Origin: Alphaproteobacteria bacterium
Lineage (GTDB): Bacteria; Pseudomonadota; Alphaproteobacteria; Micropepsales; Micropepsaceae
Assembly (NCBI GenBank): GCA_947474565.1
Contig: CANJIS010000006.1
Coordinates: forward strand, 62,001 to 126,000
Direction of reading: 5' to 3'
DNA: 64,000 nucleotides
Shown in pieces: positions 38,701 through 47,613 of this stretch. The translations under genes and the position numbers were made by a program. The notes below the pieces were generated by a model. It saw nothing but the letters and a program-made list of their open reading frames with translations, searched no databases and was not told where the DNA came from. How positions within the stretch are numbered: the first letter of the stretch is position 1; each line of letters begins with the position of its first letter.

Positions 38701-39214
38701 AATTGAGCCAGGGGTAGTGCGGTGGTGATGCCTTCTTCCACCATCAGTGGCGGACCCATGGTGCGCAAGGCTTCAATCATGCGGCCCTTGCGGCCCAGCG
38801 CTTCATCGGCATGGAGCACCAGAAGGGTATTGGGGTTGGCGTGACTGGCGCGGCGGCGGATCGCCATGGCAATTTCGACCTCCCGTCCCGGACCCAGCCG
38901 GTCGCACAGCACCGTATAAGCCGAAGCCATCGAGCGGCTGATCCCAGCCCAGCAATGGATCAGCAGCGGCTTATTGGTATCCCAGTCCCGGCTGAAGGCC
39001 AGCAGCTTTTCGACATGGTCGCGGGCTGGCGGAGCCGTGCCGGCCGCCGGATCGGCCACGTCATTGATCCCCAGTTTGAGGTGTCGCTCGGCGGCAAACC
39101 TGGCGGGCGTGGGGATCATGTGTTCGGGGGACAGCAGGGTGACGATATGGGAGGGTCCATGGCTGGCAATGGCATCTTCCAGGGCTGAAAGCGGGTTACC
39201 AGGATGCGGGGCAT
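38697..39214 (-). pseudogene. Tyrosine phosphatase-like gene with a frameshift near its start
   Basis: The larger part encodes a dual-specificity/tyrosine phosphatase-like protein with the P-loop HCWAGISRS (C-x5-R). An intact frame runs from an ATG at 39119, but the natural start is the ATG at 39214, with AAGGG upstream, giving MPRILVT. That frame leaves the main one at a run of three G (39193-39195, plus strand). One extra base there would join MPRILVTPLSALEDAIASHG to the rest, which has exactly the N-terminus expected. So it is either a recent 1-base deletion, a sequencing error, or a gene now starting inside. It lies between an HD-hydrolase gene (17-base gap) and the NrtR gene (overlap). 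Confidence 0.7.
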
Positions 39215-39231
39215 GGCCACCCTTTTAGCAG

Positions 39232-39813
39232 CTACTTGGCTGCCAGCCGGTGAAATCGCTCCAGGAACAGGGCCTGCGCCTCGGCCGTGGGCAGAGGGGC
39301 CAGACGGGGCGTTTTCAGGGCCGCTGGGGGGCGGCCGAACAGCCGGCGGGCTTCCGCCTCCTCAAACCCGGCCAGCTGGGTGGCCTCGTAAAAGGCCGCC
39401 AGCCGGTCAGCCTTCTTGAACAGGCTGACCAGGGTGGCTGGGACCAGTGCGGGCACCCCAAAACGCAGATGAATTGCAGCCAGAAGTTTCAGCTCCAAGG
39501 CTTTGTAATCGATGCCGATTGCCGCTTTGAAGGGGCTTATGAGGTCGCCGACAACATATTCTGGGGCATCGTGCAGCAAGGCCATCAGCCGGGCCTGGCG
39601 GGTCAGGTTGGGGTTGAGGTCGCTGGTCAGCCGCTCCACCAGGACGCAGTGCTGGGCGACGGAGAAGGCGTGGGCGCCCTTGGTCTGGCCGTTCCAGCGC
39701 GCGACTCGGGCCAGGCCATGGGCGATGTCCTCGATCTCCACGTCCAGGGGGCTGGGTTCGAGCAGGTCCAGCCGCCGCCCGCTCAGCATCCTTTGCCAAG
39801 CCCGCGGTTGCAT
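39232..39813 (-). CDS. HD-domain hydrolase (YfbR-like)
   Basis: A 193-aa HD-domain phosphohydrolase. Metal ligands are seen in FSVAQHCVLVERL, LMALLHDAPEYVVGDL (the HD pair) and KKADRLAAFYEA. The family includes 5'-deoxynucleotidases of the YfbR type. LDVEIEDIAHGLARVARWNGQT at the N-terminus is typical of its alphaproteobacterial relatives. The ATG overlaps the preceding membrane-protein stop (ATGA). Confidence 0.82.
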   Translation of the reverse strand: MQPRAWQRMLSGRRLDLLEPSPLDVEIEDIAHGLARVARWNGQTKGAHAFSVAQHCVLVERLTSDLNPNLTRQARLMALLHDAPEYVVGDLISPFKAAIGIDYKALELKLLAAIHLRFGVPALVPATLVSLFKKADRLAAFYEATQLAGFEEAEARRLFGRPPAALKTPRLAPLPTAEAQALFLERFHRLAAK

Positions 39814-40601
39814 CAGGCCAGAAGCCTCAGGCCCGAGATGGTGAGAACCGCAGCAAGGATCAGCCGCATCGCCAGGTCGGGCATGCGCGGTGCGAACATG
39901 CTGGACAGCATGATGCCGGGAAGCGAGCCCAGCAGCAGGGAAACCAGGACGGTCGTATCGATGCCGCCATTCATCAGATGGCCCAGACCCGCCACCAGGG
40001 TCAGCGGCACGGCATGGGCAATATCGGAGCCGGCGATCTTCGCCACCGGCAATTCCGGATAGAGCAGCAGCAGGGCGGTGACGCCCAGGGCGCCCGCGCC
40101 CACCGACGTAATCGTCACAAGCACGCCCAGGATCACGCCGGTCAGCACCGTCAGTGTAAATGTCTTGCTGTCGCTGAGCACGACCACGCGGCGTGAATAG
40201 TTGGCCAGCAATCGCTTGCGGAAAAGCAGCGCCAGGGCGGTCACCATCAAAGTCCCGCCCAGCACTTTGGTGATGAGAAGATTCAGCAAGGCCGGATCGA
40301 TCGCCAGCAGATGAAAACCAAGCAGGGTCAGCAACGAGGCGGGCAGACTGCCCATCGTCAGTCTTGTGACCACGCGCCAGTCGATGGTTTTGTTGAAGCC
40401 ATGCACCAGCGAACCGCCGGTCTTGGTGACGCTGGCATAGAGAAGATCAGTGCCCACTGCCGTGGCGGGGTGGATGTGAAACAGCAGGATCAGCAGCGGC
40501 GTCATCAGCGAACCGCCGCCCACGCCGGTCATGCCCACAAGGGCGCCCACGGCGAAGCCGGAGGCGACATAAAGCGGGTTTACGGCATGAAGGAACAGCA
40601 T
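39813..40601 (-). CDS. TauE/SafE-family sulfite exporter-like membrane protein
   Basis: A 262-aa membrane protein with about seven to eight helices and the family's two inverted repeats: VASGFAVGALVGMTGVGGGSLMTPLLILLF and LTGVILGVLVTITSVGAGALGVTALLLLYP. TauE/SafE proteins export sulfite or organosulfonates, or take up sulfate or other anions; the substrate here is unknown. The start giving MLFLHAVNPLYV puts the first helix at the N-terminus; a longer reading adds 53 residues without family likeness. First gene of the operon with the HD hydrolase, phosphatase-like gene and NrtR regulator. Confidence 0.82.
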   Translation of the reverse strand: MLFLHAVNPLYVASGFAVGALVGMTGVGGGSLMTPLLILLFHIHPATAVGTDLLYASVTKTGGSLVHGFNKTIDWRVVTRLTMGSLPASLLTLLGFHLLAIDPALLNLLITKVLGGTLMVTALALLFRKRLLANYSRRVVVLSDSKTFTLTVLTGVILGVLVTITSVGAGALGVTALLLLYPELPVAKIAGSDIAHAVPLTLVAGLGHLMNGGIDTTVLVSLLLGSLPGIMLSSMFAPRMPDLAMRLILAAVLTISGLRLLA

Positions 40602-40750
40602 GGATGTCGAGGGCTGGAAGGGTTCCGGAAGGGCCGCAATCTCACACAAAGCGTCCCAGGGAACAATCGCTGTTCTGCCTACAAAAAAGGCAGATTGACG
40701 CTTGCCGCCGCCGATGCGCCACAACCTGCGCGTCAAACGGGCAGAAATGA

Positions 40751-42217
40751 ATGCAAGCAACGGATTCGACGGGAGAAAATCTCCTCTTTGTCAACCCCGA
40801 ATTTACGGTTTTCGCGCTATCAAAACAGCCTGATTTTGGGACTGCCATGTTTGCGCGTGCGCCATTTGCAAGACCTGCCACAAACGGCGTGAAAGCCGAT
40901 GACGGCGCGCGCGCCGGACGCAAGCTTCCGATTTTCCTGGCGGTGTTTCTGCTCGGTCTGGTGATCGGGTTGGGGTTGGCGTCTGATCTGGGCCGCCAAT
41001 TTACCGCCGGCATTGTGATCCTGGTGGTGCTGGCGTGCCTGGTCACGGTTCTGGCAAATCTTTCCGAAGCCACGCGCAAACGTGTCACCGCCGGCGAAGC
41101 CAGCTATCGCGCTTTTTTCGATCATGCGGTGGAAGGCATTTTCCGCACTACGCCCGACGGCCATTATCTGGCAGTCAATCAGGCGCTGGCGCAGATCTAT
41201 GGCTATGCCGATCCGGAAGATCTGATGGCGCGGCTCACCGATATCGGCGCGCAGCTTTATGTGGACAACCGCCGCCGCGACGAATTCCGCGCCTTGATGC
41301 AGTCGCAAGATCAGGTCATCGATTTCTTCTCGGAAATCTATCGTCGCTCCGGCAAGCGCATCTGGATCCGCGAGAATGCCCGCGCGGTGCGCGACTGGTC
41401 TGGCACGCTGATCTGCTATGAAGGCACGGTCGAGGACGTCACCCAGAAATTTGAAGCGGAGATGGCGTTGCGCGCGGCGCTGCGCCAGGCCGAACTCGCC
41501 AACCGCGCCAAGGCGGCGTTCCTGGCCGACATGAGCCATGAACTCAAAACCCCGCTCAATGCCGTGCTGGGTTTCTCCGAAATCATCCGCGACGAGGTGA
41601 TGGGCCCGGTGGGGCACGATGCCTATCGCGACTATGCCGCGGACATTCACGCTTCAGGCAAGCGGCTTCTTTCCATCATCAATGACGTGCTGGATGTCTC
41701 GCGCCTGGAAGGCGGCCAGTTGACCATCGAGGCAAGGCCGACCCACGCCCGCGATATTTCCTAACAAGCGGTGGCCATGGCGCGCGCCACCACCGGTGAA
41801 AATCGTGTCGTTATGGTGGAGATGCCGCCGGATCTTCCCATTCTTCATGCTGACCAGCGCCGCTTCAGCCAAGTGCTGGGCAATCTCATCGCCAATGCCA
41901 TCAAGTTCACGCCCGCGGAGGGCCGCATCGCCGTTTCCGCCTTTGTCCGCCCCGATGGCGGGGTGAGTTTCGCTGTCGCCGATACCGGCATCGGCATGGC
42001 GGAAGAAACCATCGCCGCGGCGTTGGAACCGTTCCGTCAGCTGGATGGTTCGCTGGCGCGCAAATTCGAAGGCGCCGGTCTGGGCCTGTCCATTGCCCGC
42101 GCCCTTTGCGAATTGCACGGCGGCACGCTTTCCATTGTCAGCGCGGTGGGCACCGGGACCACGGTCACGGTCAGCCTCCCGGCAGAACGCTGCGAAAAAG
42201 CGCGTTTGAGCGCCTGA
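40751..42217 (+). pseudogene. PAS-domain sensor histidine kinase split by an in-frame stop
   Basis: One 488-codon frame is interrupted by a single TAA at 41762-41764. Before it come two membrane helices (residues 60-100), a PAS domain (SYRAFFDHAVEGIFRTTPDG onward) and the HisKA dimerisation helix with FLADMSHELKTPLNAVLGFSE (phospho-His in SHELKTP). After it, in the same frame, come the ATPase parts: N box NLIANAIKFTP, G1 DTGIGMAEE and G2 GAGLGLSIARALCELHGG. One base change (for example GAA or CAA to TAA) would explain it. The first half could not make ATP-dependent phosphate transfer by itself. No response regulator is adjacent. An ATG at 40847 is an alternative start. Confidence 0.82.
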
Positions 42218-42241
42218 ACGATTTGCTCTAAACAGCCGGGC

Positions 42242-42931
42242 ATGAACTCCGCTCTTGTCCTGTTTTCCGGCGGCCAGGATTCCACCATCTGCCTGGCCTG
42301 GGCGCTGGCGCGCTTTGATCGTGTCGAGACGGTGGGTTTCGATTACGGCCAGCGCCATGCCAGCGAGCTGGAAGCGCGTCCCCGCATCCTGGCGCGCCTG
42401 GCGCGCGAGTTTCCTGCCTGGGCGGGAAAGCTGGGCAGCGATCATCTTCTGCCGCTGGACACGCTCAAAGCGATTGGCGGCAGCGCCCTGACCGAAAATA
42501 TGAAGATTGAAATGGGCGCGCATGGCTTGCCGAACACTTTCGTGCCCGGCCGCAATGTCATGTTCCTGACCGCTGCCGCCGCCTTGGGTTACCGGCGCGG
42601 CATTGCCGATCTGGTGGGCGGCATGTGTGAAACAGATTTTTCCGGTTATCCGGATTGCCGCGATGAAACGGTGCAGGCGACGGCCAAAGCCTTGGCGCTG
42701 GGGCTGGGCCAGGGTGTGCGCATCCACACACCCTTGATGTGGATCGACAAGGCCGCGACCTGGGCCTTGGGAAAAGAGCTGGGCGGCCAGGCCTTGGTCG
42801 ATCTGGTTCTGGAAGACACGGTCACTTGTTATGAAGGCGACCGCACACATCGCCACGACTGGGGTTATGGCTGCGGCCAATGCCCGTCGTGCAAACTGCG
42901 CGCCGATGGTTACGCCAAGTTCATCGCATGA
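42242..42931 (+). CDS. queC: 7-cyano-7-deazaguanine synthase
   Basis: QueC (229 aa) converts 7-carboxy-7-deazaguanine to preQ0 using ATP, on the way to queuosine in tRNA. The PP-loop ATP site is [18 protein letters not shown], and the zinc site is the four-cysteine cluster at [39 protein letters not shown] and [13 protein letters not shown] are also typical. Overlaps queE by 4 bases (ATGA). Confidence 0.96.
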   Translation: MNSALVLFSGGQDSTICLAWALARFDRVETVGFDYGQRHASELEARPRILARLAREFPAWAGKLGSDHLLPLDTLKAIGGSALTENMKIEMGAHGLPNTFVPGRNVMFLTAAAALGYRRGIADLVGGMCETDFSGYPDCRDETVQATAKALALGLGQGVRIHTPLMWIDKAATWALGKELGGQALVDLVLEDTVTCYEGDRTHRHDWGYGCGQCPSCKLRADGYAKFIA

Positions 42932-43557
42932 CCTATTCCGTTAAAGAGATTTTCTACACCGTGCAGGGCGAGGGCGCGCGCAGCGGCCGCCCGGCGGTGT
43001 TTCTGCGTTTCGCGGGCTGCAATCTGTGGTCGGGGCTGGAAAAAGACCGTGAGCAGGCGGTGTGCAAATTTTGCGATACGCAGTTCGTCGGCACCGACGG
43101 CGAGGGCGGCGGCAAGTTTCCCGATGCGCAAAGTCTGGCGGGCGCGGTGGACGCGGCATGGCCCGGTGGCGGTCATCGCTATGTTGTTTGCACCGGCGGC
43201 GAGCCTTTGCTGCAACTGGATGCCGGCCTGATCGCGGCGCTGCACCGCTGCGGGTTTGAAATCGCGGTGGAAACCAACGGCACGTTGTTGCCGCCGGACG
43301 GAATCGAATGGATCTGTGTCAGTCCCAAAGCCGATTCCGAGCAGAAGCTGAAACAGGGCGATGAACTGAAGCTGGTTTATCCGCAAGCCAACGGCCAGCC
43401 CGAGAAATATGCCGGGCAGGGCTTCAACCATTTCTTTCTGCAGCCGATGGACGGTCCCCAGCGGGATTTGCATACCAGACAGGCATCGGCCTATTGCCAG
43501 GACCATCTGCAATGGCGGCTGTCCCTGCAAACCCACAAATTGCTTGGGATTCCGTAG
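42928..43557 (+). CDS. queE: 7-carboxy-7-deazaguanine synthase
   Basis: Radical SAM enzyme (209 aa) making 7-carboxy-7-deazaguanine, the product used by QueC next door. Its cluster motif has the long C-x14-C-x2-C form (GCNLWSG...[10 protein letters not shown]) known from Burkholderia-type QueE, rather than C-x3-C-x2-[22 protein letters not shown] precedes it, and [11 protein letters not shown] and [11 protein letters not shown] follow. Start is the ATG overlapping queC. Confidence 0.95.
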   Translation: MTYSVKEIFYTVQGEGARSGRPAVFLRFAGCNLWSGLEKDREQAVCKFCDTQFVGTDGEGGGKFPDAQSLAGAVDAAWPGGGHRYVVCTGGEPLLQLDAGLIAALHRCGFEIAVETNGTLLPPDGIEWICVSPKADSEQKLKQGDELKLVYPQANGQPEKYAGQGFNHFFLQPMDGPQRDLHTRQASAYCQDHLQWRLSLQTHKLLGIP

Positions 43558-43657
43558 GCCCGTAAGCCATGCGGCCCTGGCATGGCCAAACGTCGGTCTT
43601 GCGCATGGTGGGAACCGGGGCAATCACCATCTCTGCCTGCTGACTTGAGAGGGCCTT

Positions 43658-43738
43658 ATGGATTCCTGGTATCTTCCCGCTGTTCCCGCCGCCTTGGCGC
43701 TGTCGGTGATCGCCTACTGCTTTTCGATCGCGTATTAG
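43658..43738 (+). CDS. Possible 26-residue membrane peptide
   Basis: A short frame, Met-Asp-Ser-Trp-Tyr, then one hydrophobic segment (PAVPAALALSVIAYCFSIAY), with a strong Shine-Dalgarno GAGAGGG 5-6 bases before its ATG. It sits about 100 bases after queE and overlaps the convergent nitroreductase gene by 4 bases. No family was recognised, and peptides this small often arise by chance. The good ribosome site, single membrane span and exact fit between the neighbours are the only support. Confidence 0.35.
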   Translation: MDSWYLPAVPAALALSVIAYCFSIAY

Positions 43739-44322
43739 AAATACGAGACGATGTCTTTCAGCTCGGGCCGGGGACGTTCTTCCAGTGTCTCGGTCGGGGT
43801 GCCGATATAGATGTAGCCTGCCACCCGTTCGCCGGCCTTGATGCCAAGCTTTTCTTTGACCTTGGGATGATAGGCGTACCATTCGGTCAGCCAGTTGCCG
43901 GTGAAGCCCATGGCGGTGGCCGCGACCAGAATATTCTGGCACGCCGCACCGGCGGATAATTCCTGCTCCCACACCGGAATTTTGTGCAGCTCCCGCGCCC
44001 GGGAAATCACGCCGATTACCAGCGGTGCACGCAGGAAGCGGCCACGCTCTTCTTCCACCTGCTTGGCGCGCTCGCCTTCGGCTTCCATGACCTCAGCCAG
44101 GACTTCGCCGGCGCGGTCGCGGCCCTTGCCTTCGAACACGATGAAGCGCCAGGGAAACAGCTTGCCGTGATCCGGGGTGCGGCCGCCCGCTTCCAGAATT
44201 TGCGCCAACTGCTTTTTGGACGGTCCGGGCTTGTCCATCGCCTTGGCAGATCCTGAGCGGCGGCTGAGCAGCAGATCCACGGCATCGGGGGCGGGCAGAT
44301 TGAACGGGCCGTCTTTGGACAT
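43735..44322 (-). CDS. Nitroreductase family protein (YdjA-like)
   Basis: A 195-aa FMN enzyme of the compact nitroreductase group: LLLSRRSGSAKAMDKPGPSKKQL (FMN phosphate site), GGRTPDHGKLFPWRFIVFEG, then SAGAACQNILVAATAMGFTGNWLTEWYAY. The small YdjA-type members reduce quinones or nitro compounds with poor specificity; the true substrate is unknown. Expressed divergently from cysE across 117 bases. Confidence 0.88.
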   Translation of the reverse strand: MSKDGPFNLPAPDAVDLLLSRRSGSAKAMDKPGPSKKQLAQILEAGGRTPDHGKLFPWRFIVFEGKGRDRAGEVLAEVMEAEGERAKQVEEERGRFLRAPLVIGVISRARELHKIPVWEQELSAGAACQNILVAATAMGFTGNWLTEWYAYHPKVKEKLGIKAGERVAGYIYIGTPTETLEERPRPELKDIVSYF

Positions 44323-44409
44323 GGGATACCTTGGCTTGAAGAAGGGCGGGGAAGACCCACCTTAAGGGGTGATGGGGCAGGAACGGACAGGTTTTTCCCG
44401 TCTTTGAAA

Positions 44410-44432
44410 TTCTACAAACTTTTATGGTAGAA
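44410..44432 (+). promoter_or_regulatory. Inverted repeat TTCTAC-N11-GTAGAA in the cysE promoter
   Basis: A perfect 6-bp dyad with an 11-base AT-rich spacer, ending 7 bases before the cysE ATG. The spacing suits a dimeric regulator such as an Rrf2-family protein, but no such gene is in the window. Confidence 0.5.
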
Positions 44433-44439
44433 GGTGGCC

Positions 44440-45255
44440 ATGGCAACACCCCGCGAAAAACTGGCGAGCTGCGATCCGGTCTGGGCGTCTTTGCGCGCCG
44501 AAGCCGAAGGAATGGCCGAACGCGAACTGGCGCTGGCCGGCTTTGTTCATGACAGCGTGCTCAATCACGACACGCTGGAACATGCGCTGTCCTATCACAT
44601 GGCCCGCAAGCTGGGCGGCGATGACTTGAGCCCGCTTGTGGTGCGTGAAACGTTCGAGGAAGTGATCGCCGCCGATCCGGGCGTGGGGGCGGCCTTGCGC
44701 GCCGACCTCTCGGCGGTGCTGGACCGCGATCCGGCCTGCCATTCCTTCGCCGAAGCGTTTCTCTATTACAAAGGCTTTCACGCCCTGGAATGCTATCGCA
44801 TCGCCCATTGGCTGTGGACGCATGAGCGCCCGACCATGGCCCTGTTTTTCCAGGCGCGCATGTCGCAGCTTTTCCAGGTCGATATTCATCCGGCCGCCAA
44901 GATGGGCCGGGGCATCATGCTCGATCACGCCACCGGCGTGGTCATCGGCGAAACCGCTGTGGTGGATGACGACGTCTCGATCATGCAGGACGTCACCCTG
45001 GGCGGCACCGGCAAGGAAGCGGGCGACCGCCATCCCAAGATTCGCCGTGGCGTGTTGATTTCCCTGGGCGCGAAAATCCTGGGCAATATCGAGATCGGTG
45101 AATATAGCCGCATCGGCGCCGGCAGTGTGGTTCTGTCGCCGGTTCCGGCCGGCTGCACCGCCGTCGGCGTGCCCGCCAAACTGATCAACTGCAAGGGCAA
45201 TGCGCGCCCGTCGCAGGCGATGGACCATTTCATCGATGACGACAAAAGCGGCTGA
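44440..45255 (+). CDS. cysE: Serine O-acetyltransferase
   Basis: CysE (271 aa) acetylates serine, the first step of cysteine synthesis. The N-terminal helical domain (residues 10-150) is followed by the left-handed beta-helix: HPAAKMGRGIMLDHATGVVIGETAVV, MQDVTLGGTGKEAGDRHPKI and the closing AGSVVLSPVPAGCTAVGVPAK. The catalytic His is in LDHATG. The ATG with AAGGTGG before it is used; a GTG two codons earlier is possible. A dyad just upstream suggests control by sulfur supply. Confidence 0.94.
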   Translation: MATPREKLASCDPVWASLRAEAEGMAERELALAGFVHDSVLNHDTLEHALSYHMARKLGGDDLSPLVVRETFEEVIAADPGVGAALRADLSAVLDRDPACHSFAEAFLYYKGFHALECYRIAHWLWTHERPTMALFFQARMSQLFQVDIHPAAKMGRGIMLDHATGVVIGETAVVDDDVSIMQDVTLGGTGKEAGDRHPKIRRGVLISLGAKILGNIEIGEYSRIGAGSVVLSPVPAGCTAVGVPAKLINCKGNARPSQAMDHFIDDDKSG

Positions 45256-45328
45256 GCCGTCCGGCTTTTCGCTGTCTTGACCCTTTTCTCGCGACATGCG
45301 AGGAGAGAATTCCTTCCGCGAGGACATA

Positions 45329-45559
45329 ATGAACCGCACAGAAATCTGGCGCCTGGAAAAATACCTGCGCAATCTGTTTCGCCTCGACACCATCACCATT
45401 GTCGAGCGTCCCAAGCAGACTGATTCCGTGGAAGTGCATATCGGCGGCGAATTTGTCGGCGTGCTGTTCAAGGATGAGGAAGACGGCGAAGTCTCCTATG
45501 CCTTCAACATGGCGATCCTGGACATGGATCTGCCGGAGCCGCCCGCCAGCCGCTCCTGA
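45329..45559 (+). CDS. DUF3126 family protein
   Basis: A 76-aa protein typical of alphaproteobacteria: ILRLEKYLRNLF-like start (MNRTEIWRLEKYLRNLFRLDTITIV), then VEVHIGGEFVGVLFKDEEDGEVSYAFNMAILDMDL. The fold is probably a small alpha/beta unit; its role is unknown. GAGGA lies 5 bases before the ATG. It is commonly found next to cysE in this class, as here. Confidence 0.85.
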   Translation: MNRTEIWRLEKYLRNLFRLDTITIVERPKQTDSVEVHIGGEFVGVLFKDEEDGEVSYAFNMAILDMDLPEPPASRS

Positions 45560-46615
45560 TGAGCGGCGCCACCGCCCTTTTCTTTCACCGTCTGCAGTTC
45601 CCCGTCCTTTTGATTTGCGCCGCTCTGGCGATTGGTGGCGCGTGGGCAATGCCGCAGCCCGCGCCATGGCTGCTGGCCGCCGCCATTATCGGCGGATTTG
45701 CCATGGCCTATGCGCGGCTTCAGCATTTGTCGCTGGCCTTGGCGGCGGCGCTGGCGCCGCTGCCGGGATTTTCTGGTTCGGCCCTGCCGGCTACGGGCTG
45801 TGCGTTGCCTTCGCCATTCTGATGGCGGCGGATTACGGCGACGCGCTGTTGAAAGAATACAATCCCTACGCTGCGCTTACGCGCGCGATGTTGCCGCTGC
45901 TGGGCACGCTGGTGTTCGCACTCCTGTGGTCGTTGTCCGCTTCGTTGCAGCTGGAAAGTCTACTGGCAGCGGCAGCCGCCACCGCATTATGCCTGCCGCC
46001 GCTGGCGCTGGGCGTGTCGTATGGCGAAGACGCGATTATCCGTGGCAACCGTTTGCGGGAGAAAACGCTGCGGCTTTTCACCTTTGCCGGTCATCTCGCC
46101 GAGCCGCGCTGGAGCGTCAGCCTCACCGGCGCCGGTGTGGTGCTGGTGGTGCTGGCCGGATTCAGGTCACCGGCCAACCGCCTTTGCTGGATTGGCTGGC
46201 TGCGCCGGTTGCCGGTGTGCTGCTATTTGCGTTCACCCGTGATGCTCACGCCGCGGTGGCAGCCGGTTTTGCTGCCGCCCTGGTGCTCTTGTTCAGCGGA
46301 GGCGTCGGCGGCCCATTGCTCCTGTTTCTTCTGTTCGCGCTCGGCCTGGGCCGGGCGGTTACCGCCTATTGCCAGCGGGGCGAAACAACCGAGATGGCGA
46401 CCCGCCGCGCCATCGAAGACCAGGGCAGCACCATTTTGTTCGCAGGTCTGGCGGCGGTCATCGCGGCATTGCCGCGCGGCGGGATCTATGCCGGGTTGTA
46501 TGCCGGTGTTGGCCTGATCGCGGCGCTGATCCTGTTTCCCGCTTTCGCCGGGGCGCTGCGGCGGATTTTTCCTGCCCGGCGCAGCGTCGAGGATATGTAC
46601 CGGGCTAGTACATAA
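45559..46615 (+). pseudogene. Multi-pass membrane protein broken by two frameshifts
   Basis: Three successive reading frames each give strongly hydrophobic protein that joins into one of about 350 residues: 45559 to about 45772, then to about 46161, then to 46615. One missing T in the run 45769-45772 joins APLPGF to FWFGPAGYGLCVAFAILM. One missing base at about 46161-46164 joins VVLAGF to QVTGQPPLLDWLAAP. The repaired protein has about ten membrane helices and a loop TTEMATRRAIEDQGSTILFAGL reminiscent of MMPL/RND membrane domains, but no family was firmly recognised. Its start overlaps the DUF3126 stop by one base. Confidence 0.65.
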
Positions 46616-47315
46616 AGCCGGTCAGGAGTTTATCCACGCCCTTGGCGATATCGCGCCAGCCTGACAATTGCGCCCGCTTGAAACGGTAGGAGAGAGTGAC
46701 ACCCTTCGCCACCGGATGGTCGATCGCCAGGCAATTGGGGCTGGGCAGATCCTGGGCCGGTCTTTCGCACAACAGCAGCAACCGGCCGCCATCGCCGGCA
46801 TAAAGATCGTTGCGCTCATAGCACGTGCCGTCCCGGAAGGTGTAGCGGGTGAGCCCAAATTCCGCCGCCGCGCCCTGGGGCTCGCTGACATAAGGAAGAT
46901 AGATCCGCGCCAGCCGGTCAACGCCGGACAGGCTGTCGGTGTCGCCCCGCAGGATCAGATGCACCACGGGTGAATCGGCGGCATTGCTGAGGAACAGGCC
47001 GGCTTCATCGGCGGAATAGCCCCGCATGTCCGGCAACAGGACCGAAAGCGTCACCACATCGACATCGCCGCCGCGCCGGGAACTGCGGGAATCCAGGTAA
47101 TTGCCCGGGATCGTGAAGGATACGCCGCGCACGACAAGCTTAACCGCGCTTGCATTGGCGGTGGGTGACACATTCCGGAACAGGCTGGCTCCGGGCCGCA
47201 AATCGTAAAGCAGGAAGAACCCGCACAGCGCGATGATCGCCAGCCCCACCCCGAGGGGGATCAGCCAGCCCGAATGCTGATGTATTTCCGACTGTTCGCC
47301 GCCGCTCTCACTCAT
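46605..47315 (-). CDS. Membrane-anchored protein of unknown function
   Basis: A 236-aa protein with one N-terminal membrane helix (residues 18-38, LIPLGVGLAIIALCGFFLLYD) and a periplasmic domain of about 190 residues rich in beta strands: VKLVVRGVSFTIPGNYL, VDVVTLSVLLPDMRGYS, FGLTRYTFRDGTCYER and LLLLCERP. Two cysteines late in the domain may form a disulfide. It resembles nothing that could be named. The 3' end overlaps the broken membrane-protein gene by 11 bases. Confidence 0.6.
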   Translation of the reverse strand: MSESGGEQSEIHQHSGWLIPLGVGLAIIALCGFFLLYDLRPGASLFRNVSPTANASAVKLVVRGVSFTIPGNYLDSRSSRRGGDVDVVTLSVLLPDMRGYSADEAGLFLSNAADSPVVHLILRGDTDSLSGVDRLARIYLPYVSEPQGAAAEFGLTRYTFRDGTCYERNDLYAGDGGRLLLLCERPAQDLPSPNCLAIDHPVAKGVTLSYRFKRAQLSGWRDIAKGVDKLLTGFMY

Positions 47316-47434
47316 GCCGCCCTCAATTTAACCATTCTAACGGCGGAGATGACCGCGGGCATGCGGTTTTATGAAACTGCGCCCAATTCTTGCGAGGCGT
47401 GTTGCAGAAACCTCATTTCGGATCGTTCTGACAC

Positions 47435-47602
47435 ATGCGCTTCTTTATCAATGCCATGCTCGTCTTTGCCGTGGTCGGCATCCTGGGCGGCGTCGTCCCG
47501 GTTTCCGCCCGCCATATTGCGGAACTTCACACTATTCGCGCCGAGATCGCCGCCGATCAGGCCAACCGGTCTCCGGATTTGCGTCCCGCCATCCTGCAAT
47601 AA
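47435..47602 (+). CDS. Small membrane protein, 55 residues
   Basis: A short gene with an N-terminal helix (MRFFINAMLVFAVVGILGGVV) followed by a charged amphipathic tail (HIAELHTIRAEIAADQANR). It ends 11 bases before another small membrane gene on the same strand, and the gap contains that gene's Shine-Dalgarno, so the two form a small operon. No family recognised. Codon use is normal for the region. Confidence 0.55.
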   Translation: MRFFINAMLVFAVVGILGGVVPVSARHIAELHTIRAEIAADQANRSPDLRPAILQ

Positions 47603-47613
47603 GGGAGACTTCC

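Noticed and set aside
41762-41764. Programmed readthrough of the TAA in the histidine kinase
   Set aside because: TAA is the stop least prone to readthrough in bacteria and no recoding signal follows; a nonsense mutation or read error is simpler.
47328-47335. TTAACCAT, like a CtrA/SciP box, before the small membrane-protein operon
   Set aside because: The full TTAA-N7-TTAA form is not met and one such octamer is expected by chance in a window of this size.
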